The notes: generated from the letters alone by a model not told the origin. Positions 49,761 to 61,080 are shown, numbered from the stretch's first letter. The stretch: DNA of 64,000 nucleotides from Candidatus Onthovicinus excrementipullorum (GCA_018712345.1 DVHG01000008.1:62001-126000); one strand, 5' to 3'. Program-made: numbers and translations.

Positions 49761-52700
49761 TTATTTCTCCTCCGGAGCATAGAAGCTCTGGAGTCTCACA
49801 AGCTGTTCGTACTTCTCGGTTGCAGACTCCTCTGCGCTCTCGAAGAGCTTCTCCGCGCGGTCCGGGAACGCCCGGAGCAGGGAGTTGTAGCGAACCTCAT
49901 TCATGATGAAGTCGCGGTACGCCTCAGTGGGAGCCTTGCTGTCGAGCGTGAAGGGATTCTTACCCTCGGCCGCCAGCGCCGGGTTGAAGCGGAAGTTGTG
50001 CCAGTAGCCGGCCGCAACGGCGCGCTTCTCCTCTGTCTGGCTGATGCCCATGCCGCCCTTGATGCCGTGGTTGATGCACGGCGCATAGGCGATGATGATG
50101 GACGGGCCGTGATAGCTCTCGGCCTCCTGGAAGGCCTTCAGACACTGGTTATAATCCGCGCCCATGGCCACCTGCGCCACATAGACGTAGCCATAGCTCA
50201 TGGCCATCTGGGCGAGGTTCTTCTTCTTGACCACCTTACCGGCAGCGGCAAACTGTGCGACCGCACCCGTGGGGGTGGACTTGGACGCCTGTCCGCCGGT
50301 GTTAGAGTATACTTCCGTATCGAATACGAGGATGTTGACATCCTGATTCTGGGCGATGACGTGATCGAGGCCGCCGTAGCCGATATCATAGGCCCAGCCG
50401 TCGCCGCCGAAGATCCAGACGGACTTCTTGGCCAGGTAATCGGCATCGGCCAGCACCTTGTCGGCCGCAACCTTCTCATCGCCGCTCAGAGCCGCAGTGG
50501 CAAGCACCGCGCGCAGCGCAGAGGCCGCATCCGCGTTGGCAGAACCGTCATCATACGTATCCAGCCATGCCTTTGCATCAGCCGCAACCTCTTCATTGCC
50601 GGACTTGGCAAGCGTCTCAACATAGCCGGCCAGACGTGCACGGATCTGATTGTTGGCGAGCATCATGCCGTAGCCGTACTCGGCGTTGTCCTCAAACAGG
50701 GAGTTGGACCATGCCGGGCCGTGGCCGTCCTTATTGACGGTGTACGGGGTGCTCGGCGCGGAACCGCCCCAGATGGAGGAGCAGCCCGTCGCATTGGCGA
50801 TGTACATCCGGTCGCCATAGAGCTGGGTGGCCAGCTTGGCATACGGGGTCTCGCCGCAGCCGGCGCACGCGCCGGAGAACTCCAGCAGCGGGGTGCGGAA
50901 CTGGCTGCCCTTGACCGTGGTGGGCTTGAACTTCTCGGTAACCTCTTTCTTCTGCGGGAGGGAGTGCGCATAGTTGAAATTCACCTGCTGCTCGAACTGG
51001 GTCTCCGCCGGCTTCATGACAAGGGCCTTGTTCCCCTTCATGCCGGGGCAGACGTTGGCGCAGGAGCCGCAGCCCGTGCAGTCATAGGCGGAAATCTGGA
51101 TGCCGAACTGCATGCCCGGGATGCCCGTCATCGGCTTGGACTTCAGGCCCTCCGGCGCGTTCTTGAGCTCCTCCTCCGTAAAGGCGAACGGGCGGATGAC
51201 CGCGTGGGGGCAGACATAAGAGCAGAAGTTGCACTGGATGCAGTTCTCCGGGATCCAGCACGGGATATCGACGGCGATGCCGCGCTTCTCGAACGCTGCG
51301 GAACCCTGCGGGAACGTGCCGTCCGCCGCGTCCTCAAACGCGGACACCGGCAGCGTGTCGCCCAGCTGAGCGTTCGCCGGACGGAGAATGTTCTCAACAA
51401 ACTTCTTCATCTCCGGGCGGTCGGTCTCGACCGGATCTGCCTGGACCTCGCCGCTCGCGTTCGCCCACGCAGCCGGGACATTGACCTTCTTGACGTCGGC
51501 AACGCCGCGGTCAATTGCGGAGTGGTTCATGGCGACGATCTTCTCGCCCTTCTTGCCGTAGGAACGGGTCGCGGCCTCCTTCATCAGGCGCACGGCGTCA
51601 TCGACCGGGATGATCTCCGTCAGTTTGAAGAACGCGGCCTGAAGGATCGTGTTGACGCGGCCGCCCAGGCCCAGCTCCTTGGCGATATGGGTGGCGTCGA
51701 TCGTGTAGAACTGAATATCGTTCTGGGCGATGAATTTCTTCATGGAGGCCGGAAGGTTCGCATCCAGCTCCGCATCATCCCAGGAGCAGTTGAGCAGGAA
51801 GGTGCCGCCCTGCTTCAGGTCCTCCACCATCTTGTACTTATCCACATAGGACGGGTTGTGGCAGGCCACGAAGTCCGCCTTGTTAATCAGGTAGGTGGAC
51901 TTGATCGGCTTTTTGCCGAACCGCAGGTGGGAGACCGTTACGCCGCCGGACTTTTTGGAGTCATAGGAGAAGTAGCCCTGCGCATACATATCGGTATTAT
52001 CGCCGATAATCTTAATAGAGTTCTTGTTCGCGCCGACGGTGCCGTCGGAGCCAAGGCCCCAGAATTTGCAGGAGTGTGTGCCCTCCGGCGTGGTGTTCGG
52101 ATTCTCCTTCACCGGCAGGGAGAGATGCGTGACATCGTCCTCAATGGCGAGGGTGAAACGCGGCTTCGGCTCGGCCGCCTCCATGTTGCGGTACACGGAG
52201 ATGATGTGGCCGGGGTTCGTATCCTTGGAGCCAAGGCCATAGCGGCCGCCGTACACCGGCACGTTTTCAAACTTGGAGCCCTTGAGCGCCGCGACGACGT
52301 CCAGATACAGCGGCTCACCCAGGGAGCCCGGCTCCTTGGTGCGGTCAAGGACGGAGATCTTCTTGACCGTATCCGGGATCACGCTGAGCAGGTGCTTGAC
52401 GGAGAACGGGCGATACAGGCGGACCTTGATCAGGCCGACCTTGCCGCCGTTGGCATTGAGGTAATCGATCGTCTCCTCGATCGTGTCGCACACGGAGCCC
52501 ATCGCGACGATGATATTCTCCGCATCCGGCGCGCCGTAGTAGTTAAAGAGCTTGTAATCGGTGCCGATGCGGCGGTTAACCTCATTCATGTACTCTTCCG
52601 TAATGCCGACGATCGCGTCATAGTACGGGTTGCAGGCCTCACGCGCCTGGAAGAAGATGTCCGGGTTCTGTGCCGAACCGCGCAGGACCGGGTGCTCCGG

Positions 52701-53327
52701 ATTGAGCGCGTGGCGGCGGAAGCGGTCGACGGCATCCCAGTCGAGCATCTCGCCCAGATCCTTATAATCCCAGATCTGGATCTTCTGGACCTCATGGGAG
52801 GTGCGGAAGCCGTCAAAGAAGTGCAGGAACGGGACCCTGCCCTTAATGGTGGAGAGATGCGCCACCGCGCCGAGGTCCATAACCTCCTGCGGGTTGTTGG
52901 AGCAGAGCATCGCATAGCCGGTCTGGCGGCATGCGTAGATATCGGAATGGTCGCCGAAGATGTTCAGCGCGTGGGTGGAAACGCAGCGCGCCGAGACATT
53001 GATCACGCTCGGCAGCAGCTCACCCGCGATCTTATACATGTTCGGGATCATGAGCAGCAGGCCCTGAGAGGCCGTGTACGTCGTAGTCAGAGCGCCAGCG
53101 GAGAGGGAGCCGTGCACCGCGCCGGCAGCGCCCGCCTCGGACTGCATCTCCGCAATCTTTACCGGCTGACCGAACAGGTTCTCCCTGCCGGCAGCCGCCA
53201 TCTTATCGGTCTCCTCCGCCATGACGGATGACGGGGTGATCGGATAGATCGCGGCGACCTCTGTGAACGCATAGCTCACGTGGGCGGCTGCGTTATTGCC
53301 GTCCATTGTCTTGGTTTTTCTCGCCAT
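49761..53327 (-). CDS. nifJ: pyruvate:ferredoxin (flavodoxin) oxidoreductase
   Basis: 1188-residue single-chain PFOR that oxidises pyruvate to acetyl-CoA + CO2 and reduces ferredoxin; TPP and three [4Fe-4S] clusters. Visible parts: the N-terminal pyruvate domain (AIYPITPSSVMAE), two ferredoxin motifs (CIQCNFCSYVCPH and CTGCGSCANVCPG), and the proximal cluster region CAGCGETPYAK. The TPP domain is GDGWAYDIGYGGLDHV with the DTEVYSNTGGQ segment. Length and order are normal for the clostridial homodimeric type. Preceded by GAGGAACTG. Own promoter and a palindrome at the start site. Together with PFL the cell has two routes from pyruvate. Confidence 0.96.
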   Translation of the reverse strand: MARKTKTMDGNNAAAHVSYAFTEVAAIYPITPSSVMAEETDKMAAAGRENLFGQPVKIAEMQSEAGAAGAVHGSLSAGALTTTYTASQGLLLMIPNMYKIAGELLPSVINVSARCVSTHALNIFGDHSDIYACRQTGYAMLCSNNPQEVMDLGAVAHLSTIKGRVPFLHFFDGFRTSHEVQKIQIWDYKDLGEMLDWDAVDRFRRHALNPEHPVLRGSAQNPDIFFQAREACNPYYDAIVGITEEYMNEVNRRIGTDYKLFNYYGAPDAENIIVAMGSVCDTIEETIDYLNANGGKVGLIKVRLYRPFSVKHLLSVIPDTVKKISVLDRTKEPGSLGEPLYLDVVAALKGSKFENVPVYGGRYGLGSKDTNPGHIISVYRNMEAAEPKPRFTLAIEDDVTHLSLPVKENPNTTPEGTHSCKFWGLGSDGTVGANKNSIKIIGDNTDMYAQGYFSYDSKKSGGVTVSHLRFGKKPIKSTYLINKADFVACHNPSYVDKYKMVEDLKQGGTFLLNCSWDDAELDANLPASMKKFIAQNDIQFYTIDATHIAKELGLGGRVNTILQAAFFKLTEIIPVDDAVRLMKEAATRSYGKKGEKIVAMNHSAIDRGVADVKKVNVPAAWANASGEVQADPVETDRPEMKKFVENILRPANAQLGDTLPVSAFEDAADGTFPQGSAAFEKRGIAVDIPCWIPENCIQCNFCSYVCPHAVIRPFAFTEEELKNAPEGLKSKPMTGIPGMQFGIQISAYDCTGCGSCANVCPGMKGNKALVMKPAETQFEQQVNFNYAHSLPQKKEVTEKFKPTTVKGSQFRTPLLEFSGACAGCGETPYAKLATQLYGDRMYIANATGCSSIWGGSAPSTPYTVNKDGHGPAWSNSLFEDNAEYGYGMMLANNQIRARLAGYVETLAKSGNEEVAADAKAWLDTYDDGSANADAASALRAVLATAALSGDEKVAADKVLADADYLAKKSVWIFGGDGWAYDIGYGGLDHVIAQNQDVNILVFDTEVYSNTGGQASKSTPTGAVAQFAAAGKVVKKKNLAQMAMSYGYVYVAQVAMGADYNQCLKAFQEAESYHGPSIIIAYAPCINHGIKGGMGISQTEEKRAVAAGYWHNFRFNPALAAEGKNPFTLDSKAPTEAYRDFIMNEVRYNSLLRAFPDRAEKLFESAEESATEKYEQLVRLQSFYAPEEK

Positions 53328-53426
53328 TTTTACAGTTCCTCCTTCAGTTGCGCAGCCGACCCGGCCGATTCTGCCCCTGCGGCAGTGCCGGAAAATACGG
53401 CGCGCATCCTCTATGCCTAAGAAGAC

Positions 53427-53441
53427 ATAATGTTACATTAT
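53427..53441. promoter_or_regulatory. 15-bp palindrome at the nifJ transcription start
   Basis: ATAATGT-T-ACATTAT, perfect, immediately downstream of the nifJ -10 box; a likely repressor site. Confidence 0.65.
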
Positions 53442-53443
53442 CG

Positions 53444-53472
53444 ATTTTATCACTTTCGGCAGGAAATGTAAA
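53444..53472 (-). promoter_or_regulatory. nifJ promoter
   Basis: Read leftward: TTTACA (53472-53467), 17-bp spacer, TAAAAT (53449-53444). Confidence 0.7.
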
Positions 53473-53622
53473 CAAGTATTATCTAAAAAGTAGCGGAGAA
53501 AATCGTCTTGCGTCTCGTTTTTTCACAGCTGCGCCAAATTTGACAAAGTCATATAAATCATGTATAATAGAAAAAATTTTATATATTTTTTCGTGTCAAT
53601 AATGAAAGGGGAAAATTCCACA

Positions 53623-54996
53623 ATGGACGACCCGTTATCGCTGGTCCTTCAAATCGTACTGCTGTTTGTTCTGATTCTCGTCAACGCCTATTTTGCCATG
53701 AGTGAGATCGCAATTATCTCGCTCAACGACGCCAAAATTGAAAAAATGGCCGAGGAGGGCAACAAAAAGGCCATCAAGGTCATGAAACTGACGAAGAATT
53801 CCAGCAATTTCCTGTCCACGATTCAGATCGGCGTCACACTGGCCGGATTCCTGACTTCCGCCTCCGCCTCGCAGACCTTTGCCGATATGATTACAGACGG
53901 CGTCGCCCCGCTGATCCCTCAGATCCCGCGCGGCGTGATCAATACGATCTCTGTCGTCCTCGTAACGCTGATTATCTCCTACTTCTCCCTGGTGCTCGGT
54001 GAGCTCGCACCCAAGCGGATCGCCATGCAGAAGCCCGAAAAGATCTCCTTTATGGCAGTCGGCTTCCTGACGGTATTCGCCAAGATTACCAAGCCGCTTG
54101 TCAAGCTGCTCTCCTTTTCCACCAATATCGTCGTCCGCATCCTCGGCTTTGACCCGAACGCGGATGAGGAGGTCGTCACGGAGGAGGAGATCCGTATGAT
54201 GGTCGATGTCGGGCAGGAGAAGGGCGTCATTGAAAACACACAAAAGGAAATGATCAACAACGTCTTTGAATTTGACGACATTAACGCGGCTGACATCATG
54301 ACCCACCGCACCGACATCTCCGCCGTGGAGGTCAATGAGCCGGTGCAGGACGTCATCCAGATCTCCATCAACGAGGGCTATTCGCGTATCCCAGTCTACG
54401 AGGAGGATCTGGACAATGTCATCGGCATTGCCTACATCAAAGATCTGCTCAAATTCATCGGCAATGACCTGCCGGAGAACAAGACCCTGCGCGACTTCAT
54501 CCGCAAGCCGATCTATGTTCCTGAGACAAAAAAGTGTGGTGATCTGTTCCGCGAGATGACGGAGAGCCACATTCAGATGGCCATCGTCGTGGATGAATAC
54601 GGCGGTACGGCCGGTATCGTTACGCTGGAGGATATCGTCGAGAGCATCGTGGGTAATATCCAGGACGAGTACGACAACGAGGATGAGGAGATCTCTAAGA
54701 TCAACGACACGACCTTCACCATCGACGGAACCACAGATCTGGACGAGGTGGAGGAGATCACCGGCTTCGAGTTCCCGGAGGGGGACTACGATACCATCGG
54801 CGGATTCGTCATCAGTCTGCTCGGCTACCTGCCGGAGGACGGGGAAATGAACACGGCGGAATATGAAAATGTCCGCTTTACCGTCCTGAACGTGGAGGAA
54901 CGCCGCATCGGCAAGCTCAAGCTGGAGATCCTGCCGAAGGAGGAGCCGCCCCGTGAGGAAGAGGGCCGCCCCAGACGGAAAAAGGATGAGGAGTAA
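53623..54996 (+). CDS. CNNM/CorC-type membrane protein (hemolysin C family)
   Basis: About 457 residues: a DUF21/CNNM membrane domain (residues 1-180, beginning MDDPLSLVLQIVLLFVLILV with four helices), a CBS-domain pair (DIMTHRTDISAVEV...YSRIPVYEEDLDNVIGIAY and VDEYGGTAGIVTLEDIVESIVG), and the CorC/HlyC C-terminal domain (FEFPEGDYDTIGGFVISLLGYLP). Such proteins are implicated in Mg2+/Co2+ efflux; they are not true hemolysins. The start at 53623 follows AAAGGGG at a slightly long distance; in-frame ATGs at 53602 and 53560 are alternatives. Confidence 0.87.
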   Translation: MDDPLSLVLQIVLLFVLILVNAYFAMSEIAIISLNDAKIEKMAEEGNKKAIKVMKLTKNSSNFLSTIQIGVTLAGFLTSASASQTFADMITDGVAPLIPQIPRGVINTISVVLVTLIISYFSLVLGELAPKRIAMQKPEKISFMAVGFLTVFAKITKPLVKLLSFSTNIVVRILGFDPNADEEVVTEEEIRMMVDVGQEKGVIENTQKEMINNVFEFDDINAADIMTHRTDISAVEVNEPVQDVIQISINEGYSRIPVYEEDLDNVIGIAYIKDLLKFIGNDLPENKTLRDFIRKPIYVPETKKCGDLFREMTESHIQMAIVVDEYGGTAGIVTLEDIVESIVGNIQDEYDNEDEEISKINDTTFTIDGTTDLDEVEEITGFEFPEGDYDTIGGFVISLLGYLPEDGEMNTAEYENVRFTVLNVEERRIGKLKLEILPKEEPPREEEGRPRRKKDEE

Positions 54997-55021
54997 TCCC
55001 ATAAAATCATAATAAAAATCA

Positions 55022-55064
55022 GGGCCGGACGGTTTTTATGCCGTCCGGCCCTTGTACTTTTTCC
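55022..55064. terminator. terminator between convergent genes
   Basis: Stem GGGCCGGACGG / CCGTCCGGCCC followed by TTGTACTTTTT. Confidence 0.88.
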
Positions 55065-55080
55065 AGCGTGCATATTCGGC

Positions 55081-56775
55081 TCACTTCGCCTTCAAAAAGT
55101 CGCGCGCCATCTCATTGAGACTGGCACGCAGGCGGTCCATGTCCTCCGGCAGATGCGCCCGCGTCTGATCGTCCGCCACAGCCACGGCCACTTTGTCCTG
55201 CTTCTGGGTGTAGTCGCACCGGACGGTCTCCAGCAGCGCATGCATCCGCTGCTCCATCTCCTCGGACTGCGCGGCCATCATGAAGAGCTTGTTGATATCA
55301 CGCATGCCCTCTGCCAGCTTTTCAAGCCGAACGGAGGTGCGGGGCGTGGGCTGAACGGCATCCGGCTCATCAGGATAGATGAGGAAGCAGTCCCCCGACT
55401 CAAAGCTGACATGCGTCGTATCCCGCAGGGGATCCTTGACCCATGCGTCATAGGCCCAGCGCAAGAATCCATTCGCCCCCATGGCGGCGCTGAACATGAT
55501 CGTCCAATATCCCTCGCCCGGCATACTGTAGGTAAAGCTGTTCGGGAAGTGGCCCACACATGTGTACACAGTGGTGCGCAGCTCGGGATGGGCGGCCCTG
55601 CGCGCGCAGAGCTGCCGATAATCCGCCATGGCCCCCTTGAGCGGCTCAGAGCCGACGCTCACGCTGGCCATCCGGTCGATGAGCGGGAAATATTGGGCAT
55701 TGAAATGGTTCATGGCCGCGGCCTTTTTCAGGACCTTTCCATCCCGGTTCTTCACGGTGTCAATCAGGTCATATGCCTTTTTCATCGCCTTGCGCTCGTC
55801 AATCCCGATGTACAGATCGTCAAACCAGCCCTTTTCGTCAGCGTGGGCCACAAGCGCCTCCAAAAACTGGCGCCATACCTTTTTATATTTATGGGTGCCG
55901 GTGCGGGGCGCGGTGCAGCATTCCTTCTTTTTCTTTTCATCATAATAGCGGATCCTGTTCCCCCACGGGATCAGGCTGTAGCAGACGATCTTATCCCCCA
56001 GCCCGATTGAGTGGCAAAACTCCACCCAGCGGTCAAACTGAGAAAAATCAAAGGCAAAGCTCCGGTCCCTGCGGCGTGTCCATTTGATCATAGAGGGGTA
56101 ACGGCCATATGTCTGCCCGTTCCAGGGCTCCTCCACGATACTGACAGTAATCGCATGCCCGCCAAGCTCCCGGTATTTTTCCATGTGTGGGCGCAGGATA
56201 TCAAAATGTCTCTGGGAAAACGGCTCCACTCCATAGTAGTCCGCCACACGGTACGGATACTGCCACAGTTCAATATCAAACTGGTAATCCTGCGGGTTCG
56301 GCGCCGTCAGATCAAGCACCTCGAGCGTGTAGGTAACCGTGTGCCGCTCCCCCGTTTCGGCCAAAGAGAGTGCGATCTCCCCCGTATAGACGCCGGCCGC
56401 CGCATCACTGGGCACGGAAAAGGTCACCCACACGGCCTGAACGCTGTTGGCGTCCACATCCACCGGCTCGCCCGACCAGATGACATCCGGATAGGCGCTG
56501 CGCGTGCCGTTATCCTGCTTGCCGTTGCCGACGAAGGCCTTCGTCTCGCGGATAAAGGCACATGACACCGCCCCGGGGAAATCCCCCTGCGCTGCAACGG
56601 AGAGCCCTGCCAGCTTTTCATCACCGCTGAGGACGGCGATCTGCGCGATCACCCGGTCGTTTTTCCACGCGGTCAGCGAGGTGTGGCTGTTCTGTGACAC
56701 CTCCAACTTGCCGTACTGATCCTGTGTACAGGCGATATCGGTAGAGACCGCCACAATTTTGAAACGCTCCTGCAT
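55081..56775 (-). CDS. DUF4091 / GH123-like protein
   Basis: 564 residues without signal peptide. A beta-rich N-terminal region (to about 150: VQAVWVTFSVPSDAAAGVYTGEIALSL) is followed by a barrel with IGIDERKAMKKAYDLIDTVK and GEGYWTIMFSAAMGANGFLRWAYDAWVKDP. The last segment is the DUF4091 signature, where a Trp/Tyr pair precedes a short strand. Relatives act on N-acetyl-beta-galactosaminides (GH123) or are uncharacterised. The Asp-Glu in IGIDERKA could be catalytic; I am inferring this by position. AGGGGGAAC lies upstream. Confidence 0.78.
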   Translation of the reverse strand: MQERFKIVAVSTDIACTQDQYGKLEVSQNSHTSLTAWKNDRVIAQIAVLSGDEKLAGLSVAAQGDFPGAVSCAFIRETKAFVGNGKQDNGTRSAYPDVIWSGEPVDVDANSVQAVWVTFSVPSDAAAGVYTGEIALSLAETGERHTVTYTLEVLDLTAPNPQDYQFDIELWQYPYRVADYYGVEPFSQRHFDILRPHMEKYRELGGHAITVSIVEEPWNGQTYGRYPSMIKWTRRRDRSFAFDFSQFDRWVEFCHSIGLGDKIVCYSLIPWGNRIRYYDEKKKKECCTAPRTGTHKYKKVWRQFLEALVAHADEKGWFDDLYIGIDERKAMKKAYDLIDTVKNRDGKVLKKAAAMNHFNAQYFPLIDRMASVSVGSEPLKGAMADYRQLCARRAAHPELRTTVYTCVGHFPNSFTYSMPGEGYWTIMFSAAMGANGFLRWAYDAWVKDPLRDTTHVSFESGDCFLIYPDEPDAVQPTPRTSVRLEKLAEGMRDINKLFMMAAQSEEMEQRMHALLETVRCDYTQKQDKVAVAVADDQTRAHLPEDMDRLRASLNEMARDFLKAK

Positions 56776-56972
56776 AGATAAGTTCCCCCTGCATATAAAC
56801 TGAATCTTTTCTATTTATATCACAAACGGCGCGAACTTTCAATCCCGCGGCCATGGTGCCTACCTATCATTTCCCGGGAGCACGGATAATCCCCAGGGTG
56901 AAAATAATCTGGTTTTATCAAAAATGATGAAAGTATCGCTCTCAAATCTTTCATTTATTTGTCAAATTACGG

Positions 56973-57029
56973 TGAGCGGCCGCTCATTTTTATAAAATTA
57001 TGAAATTGCATATTTTTTTATTGCAATTT
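56973..57029. promoter_or_regulatory. two dyads upstream of gdhA
   Basis: TGAGCGGCCGCTCA (56973-56986), a perfect 14-bp palindrome. Also AAATTGCA / TGCAATTT arms at 57003-57010 and 57022-57029, the right arm overlapping the -35 box. The remainder of the 318-bp gap 56776-57093 is AT-rich without a gene. Confidence 0.6.
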
Positions 57030-57049
57030 GAGCCACGCCGGTTTATAAT
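57021..57049 (+). promoter_or_regulatory. gdhA promoter
   Basis: TTGCAA (57021-57026), 17-bp spacer, TATAAT (57044-57049). Confidence 0.8.
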
Positions 57050-57051
57050 AG

Positions 57052-58425
<1,374 letters not shown>

Positions 58426-58463
58426 TCGGAGTAATCCATTATCTCTTTTTCCTAACGCCAAAG

Positions 58464-58502
58464 CGGCGCCGGATCCTCGTGATCCGGCGCCGTTTCCTTT
58501 TT
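58464..58502. terminator. terminator between gdhA and mutY
   Basis: Perfect 12-bp stem CGGCGCCGGATC / GATCCGGCGCCG followed by TTTCCTTTTT. Confidence 0.88.
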
Positions 58503-58512
58503 CTGTTCAGGC

Positions 58513-59583
58513 TTACGCAGGAAGATAGCGGCAGAGCTTCCTGAATGCGGTGGGGAGCGCTACCTGCTCTTCAAGTGCCGTGCGGGTCACCCATCGGAAT
58601 GGAGATGCCTGTTCCGTACAAACCACGCGGTAAGCATGCATCTGCCACTCAACATGCGTAAAAATGTGGCGCTGTATTCCGGCTTTTTCTATGGACCGGG
58701 TACAGACCCCAAGCTCCGCCAGACAGGCCGAAAGTTGATTTGCCGTCATCTTTCCGTCCAGGCAGGGGAACTCCCACAGCCCGCCGAGCAGCCCGCCCTC
58801 GGGCCGCCTGCGCAGCGCCACAAAATCACCACAGCAGAGCAAAAGAACAGTTTTGGGCTCTCTCCGGCGCTCCGGCTTTGGCGCCTGGACGGGGTAATCC
58901 ATCTGACGTCCGCTTTGGCATGCGCGGCAAATGCCGTTCAGCGGGCAGCGGCCGCACAGCGGCGCACCATTGGGCAGGCAGACGATCGCACCAAGCTCCA
59001 TGAGGCTCTGAGTGAAGTCTCCGCAGCTGCCGGCGGGGTAGATCGCCGCCAAGGCAGCTGTCATCTGTTTCTTTACAGCCGGGTCGGCAATATCCGCCCC
59101 GCTCTCCGTGATCCGGGAGAGGACGCGCATCACATTCCCATCCACCGCGGGAACCGGGCGCCCAAATGCGATGGAGGAGATTGCCCCCGCCGTATAGGGG
59201 CCGATCCCCGGCAGGGACAGGATATCCCCATATTCCTGCGGGAAGTTTCCGCCGAATGTATCCATGATCATCCGCGCAGCTTTTTGCATATTCCGCACGC
59301 GGGAATAATAGCCAAGCCCCTCCCACAGCTTGAGCAGCTCCTCCTCCGGCACTTCCGCCAGGCTTTTGATATTCGGCAGCCGCTCCAAAAACCGGTTATA
59401 ATAGGGGATCACCGTATCCACCCGCGTCTGCTGCAGCATGATCTCAGACACCCATACCCGATATGCATCCGTATTCTCCCGCCAGGGCAGGATACGCTGA
59501 TTAGCCCGATACCACGCCAGCAGTGGCACAACAATTTGTTTCAGGTCTGCGCCGCCCGTGTTAAAAATATTCCGCTGAGTCAT
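58513..59583 (-). CDS. mutY: A/G-specific adenine glycosylase
   Basis: 356 residues; removes adenine mispaired with 8-oxoguanine. Start region LLAWYRANQRILPWRENTDAY, then VSEIMLQQTRVDTVIPYY; helix-hairpin-helix LPGIGPYTAGAISSIAFG, and the catalytic Asp in VPAVDGNVMRV. The [4Fe-4S] ligands are in CLPNGAPLCGRCPLNGIC. The C-terminal NUDIX-like 8-oxoG-recognition domain is present (about residue 230 onward). The start at 59583 follows GGGGGA; a longer upstream frame lacks a site. Confidence 0.95.
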   Translation of the reverse strand: MTQRNIFNTGGADLKQIVVPLLAWYRANQRILPWRENTDAYRVWVSEIMLQQTRVDTVIPYYNRFLERLPNIKSLAEVPEEELLKLWEGLGYYSRVRNMQKAARMIMDTFGGNFPQEYGDILSLPGIGPYTAGAISSIAFGRPVPAVDGNVMRVLSRITESGADIADPAVKKQMTAALAAIYPAGSCGDFTQSLMELGAIVCLPNGAPLCGRCPLNGICRACQSGRQMDYPVQAPKPERRREPKTVLLLCCGDFVALRRRPEGGLLGGLWEFPCLDGKMTANQLSACLAELGVCTRSIEKAGIQRHIFTHVEWQMHAYRVVCTEQASPFRWVTRTALEEQVALPTAFRKLCRYLPA

Positions 59584-59660
59584 AAATCCCCCATCCTGAT
59601 CTGTCTTGCTATCCATTATACCGGGCACGGCGCGCGCTGTCAAACACGCCGCCGGCATGG

Positions 59661-59688
59661 AAAAGCGCCCCGGAAAAGTCCGGGGCGC
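59661..59688 (-). terminator. terminator of the dehydrogenase gene
   Basis: Read leftward: stem GCGCCCCGGA / TCCGGGGCGC followed by TTTTCC. Confidence 0.83.
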
Positions 59689-59705
59689 GCAGTAGATTCA
59701 TCCGC

Positions 59706-60743
59706 TCACTCCACATACAGGTGCATGGGCCATGCCAGATATTCCAGCTCGTCGAGCTTCTCCGCGGTAATATAGCCCGCCGGGGCGTTGAGAATCGTCG
59801 GGATCCTGTTGACGACGGACGCACATGTGTGCGCCGGCGTATCCGGCTTTTTGAGCGTAAAGACCGTATCCGGCTCGCCCGTGATTTTCCAGTCGCACAT
59901 GTCGCCGTCATCCGGACCGTAGACCTTGCCGATGCACTGGGTCTCAATCACGGGGCCCTGGAAAGTCTCCGTGGTGACGACGGCGCTCATGCCGATGCAG
60001 TTCCCCTTGGGGATGGTCTGACCGGTCGTTCCGCACCAGAGATCCTTATCATAGAAATATGGGACGCACTTCTGCGTGTTGGATTTGATCGTGAGGCCGA
60101 GTTTATTGCACAGCGCCTCATTGGAGTTCCAGACATAGGACGGCTCCAGCGTGGTTGGATGCGCGATTTTTTCCTCAAACTCCTCCGGCGTCAGGCCCAC
60201 GCCGTGGGCATTTGCAAGCGCAAGGCCGTAGTCCTCCACGTTATAGCTGACGGCGCCCTCAATCTTGTCTATCCGGTGGACGGCGCCCGCAACGGTGCCG
60301 ATCCAGTTGACCCAGAAAATATCCTGCATGCCGGTGCCGGTGATGGTGCACCCGTTCTCCTTTGCCATTTTATCCAGCCTGTTTGTGATCGCGGCCGATG
60401 TGGTCCACGGGTAAATGGCCTCCTCGCACGTGGTGACCACGTTGATCCCGCGGGAGAGGCACTTTTCCAGATGCTCCTGCATATCAGTCATAAAGCTGAA
60501 CAGCGTCACAACGGCGATATCCGCATCGCATTCGTCGAGGACGGCGTCCGCATCATCGCGGATGGGGACATTGAGCTTGACGCCCAGCTCGGCATAATCG
60601 CCCACATCTATCCCGACAACCTCGGGATTCACATCGATGGCACCGACGATCTCTGCGCCCTTCTCGTACAGGTAGCGCAAGGTGTACTTGGCCATCTTAC
60701 CGCATCCATACTGGACTACACGAATTTTTTCTCGATTCATCAT
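59706..60743 (-). CDS. 2,4-diaminopentanoate-dehydrogenase-like NAD(P)-dependent enzyme
   Basis: 345 residues with an N-terminal Rossmann fold of the dihydrodipicolinate-reductase type ([18 protein letters not shown]). The [12 protein letters not shown] segment and the polar central domain recall the amino-acid/amine dehydrogenase Ord of ornithine-fermenting Clostridia, which oxidises 2,4-diaminopentanoate. The rest of that pathway (ornithine aminomutase, Orr) is not in this window, so substrate is uncertain. GAGGGATCAAGC precedes tandem ATGs. It is transcribed away from copA. Confidence 0.72.
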   Translation of the reverse strand: MMNREKIRVVQYGCGKMAKYTLRYLYEKGAEIVGAIDVNPEVVGIDVGDYAELGVKLNVPIRDDADAVLDECDADIAVVTLFSFMTDMQEHLEKCLSRGINVVTTCEEAIYPWTTSAAITNRLDKMAKENGCTITGTGMQDIFWVNWIGTVAGAVHRIDKIEGAVSYNVEDYGLALANAHGVGLTPEEFEEKIAHPTTLEPSYVWNSNEALCNKLGLTIKSNTQKCVPYFYDKDLWCGTTGQTIPKGNCIGMSAVVTTETFQGPVIETQCIGKVYGPDDGDMCDWKITGEPDTVFTLKKPDTPAHTCASVVNRIPTILNAPAGYITAEKLDELEYLAWPMHLYVE

Positions 60744-61009
60744 GCTTGATCCCTCGCTTTAAAAATTGGATTTACCACAGACAGTATACCCACCTGTGAT
60801 CGCCTTTAGTATAGCGCGGCCGAATTTTGAAATCAATTCGCAAAACCTCCATTTTTCAGCGCGTATATTTGTTAAAAATATAACAAAGAATACTCCTGTG
60901 CTGTAGGCTGCACGCATCATCCGGTGCGGCAGAGCGCGATTTTTCCGATGAATGTCTCATTGCGGCCCTTCTCCAATTAGGGGCAATTAATCCACGCGAA
61001 AATCCCCTC

Positions 61010-61038
61010 TTGACATTTTCCCACTTAAGCGATATGAT
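61010..61038 (+). promoter_or_regulatory. strong promoter upstream of copA
   Basis: TTGACA (61010-61015), 17-bp spacer, TATGAT (61033-61038). It lies 149 bp before the copA start, with a terminator-like hairpin in between. The 443-bp gap 60744-61186 also holds the CsoR box; no gene is visible in it. Confidence 0.78.
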
Positions 61039-61080
61039 TAAAGAACAGTGAGCGATCGGTATAAAAGATTCCGCAGTGGA

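Noticed and set aside
49998-53231. Very long open frame (over 1000 codons) on the plus strand opposite the PFOR gene
   Set aside because: It is the mirror of a GC-rich, codon-biased real gene; the translation is rich in Arg, Gly, Val and His without domains, and PFOR motifs on the other strand are unambiguous.
53623-54996. Hemolysin (virulence) annotation for the CBS/CorC protein
   Set aside because: The name is historical; the domain order is that of CNNM/CorC ion-handling proteins.
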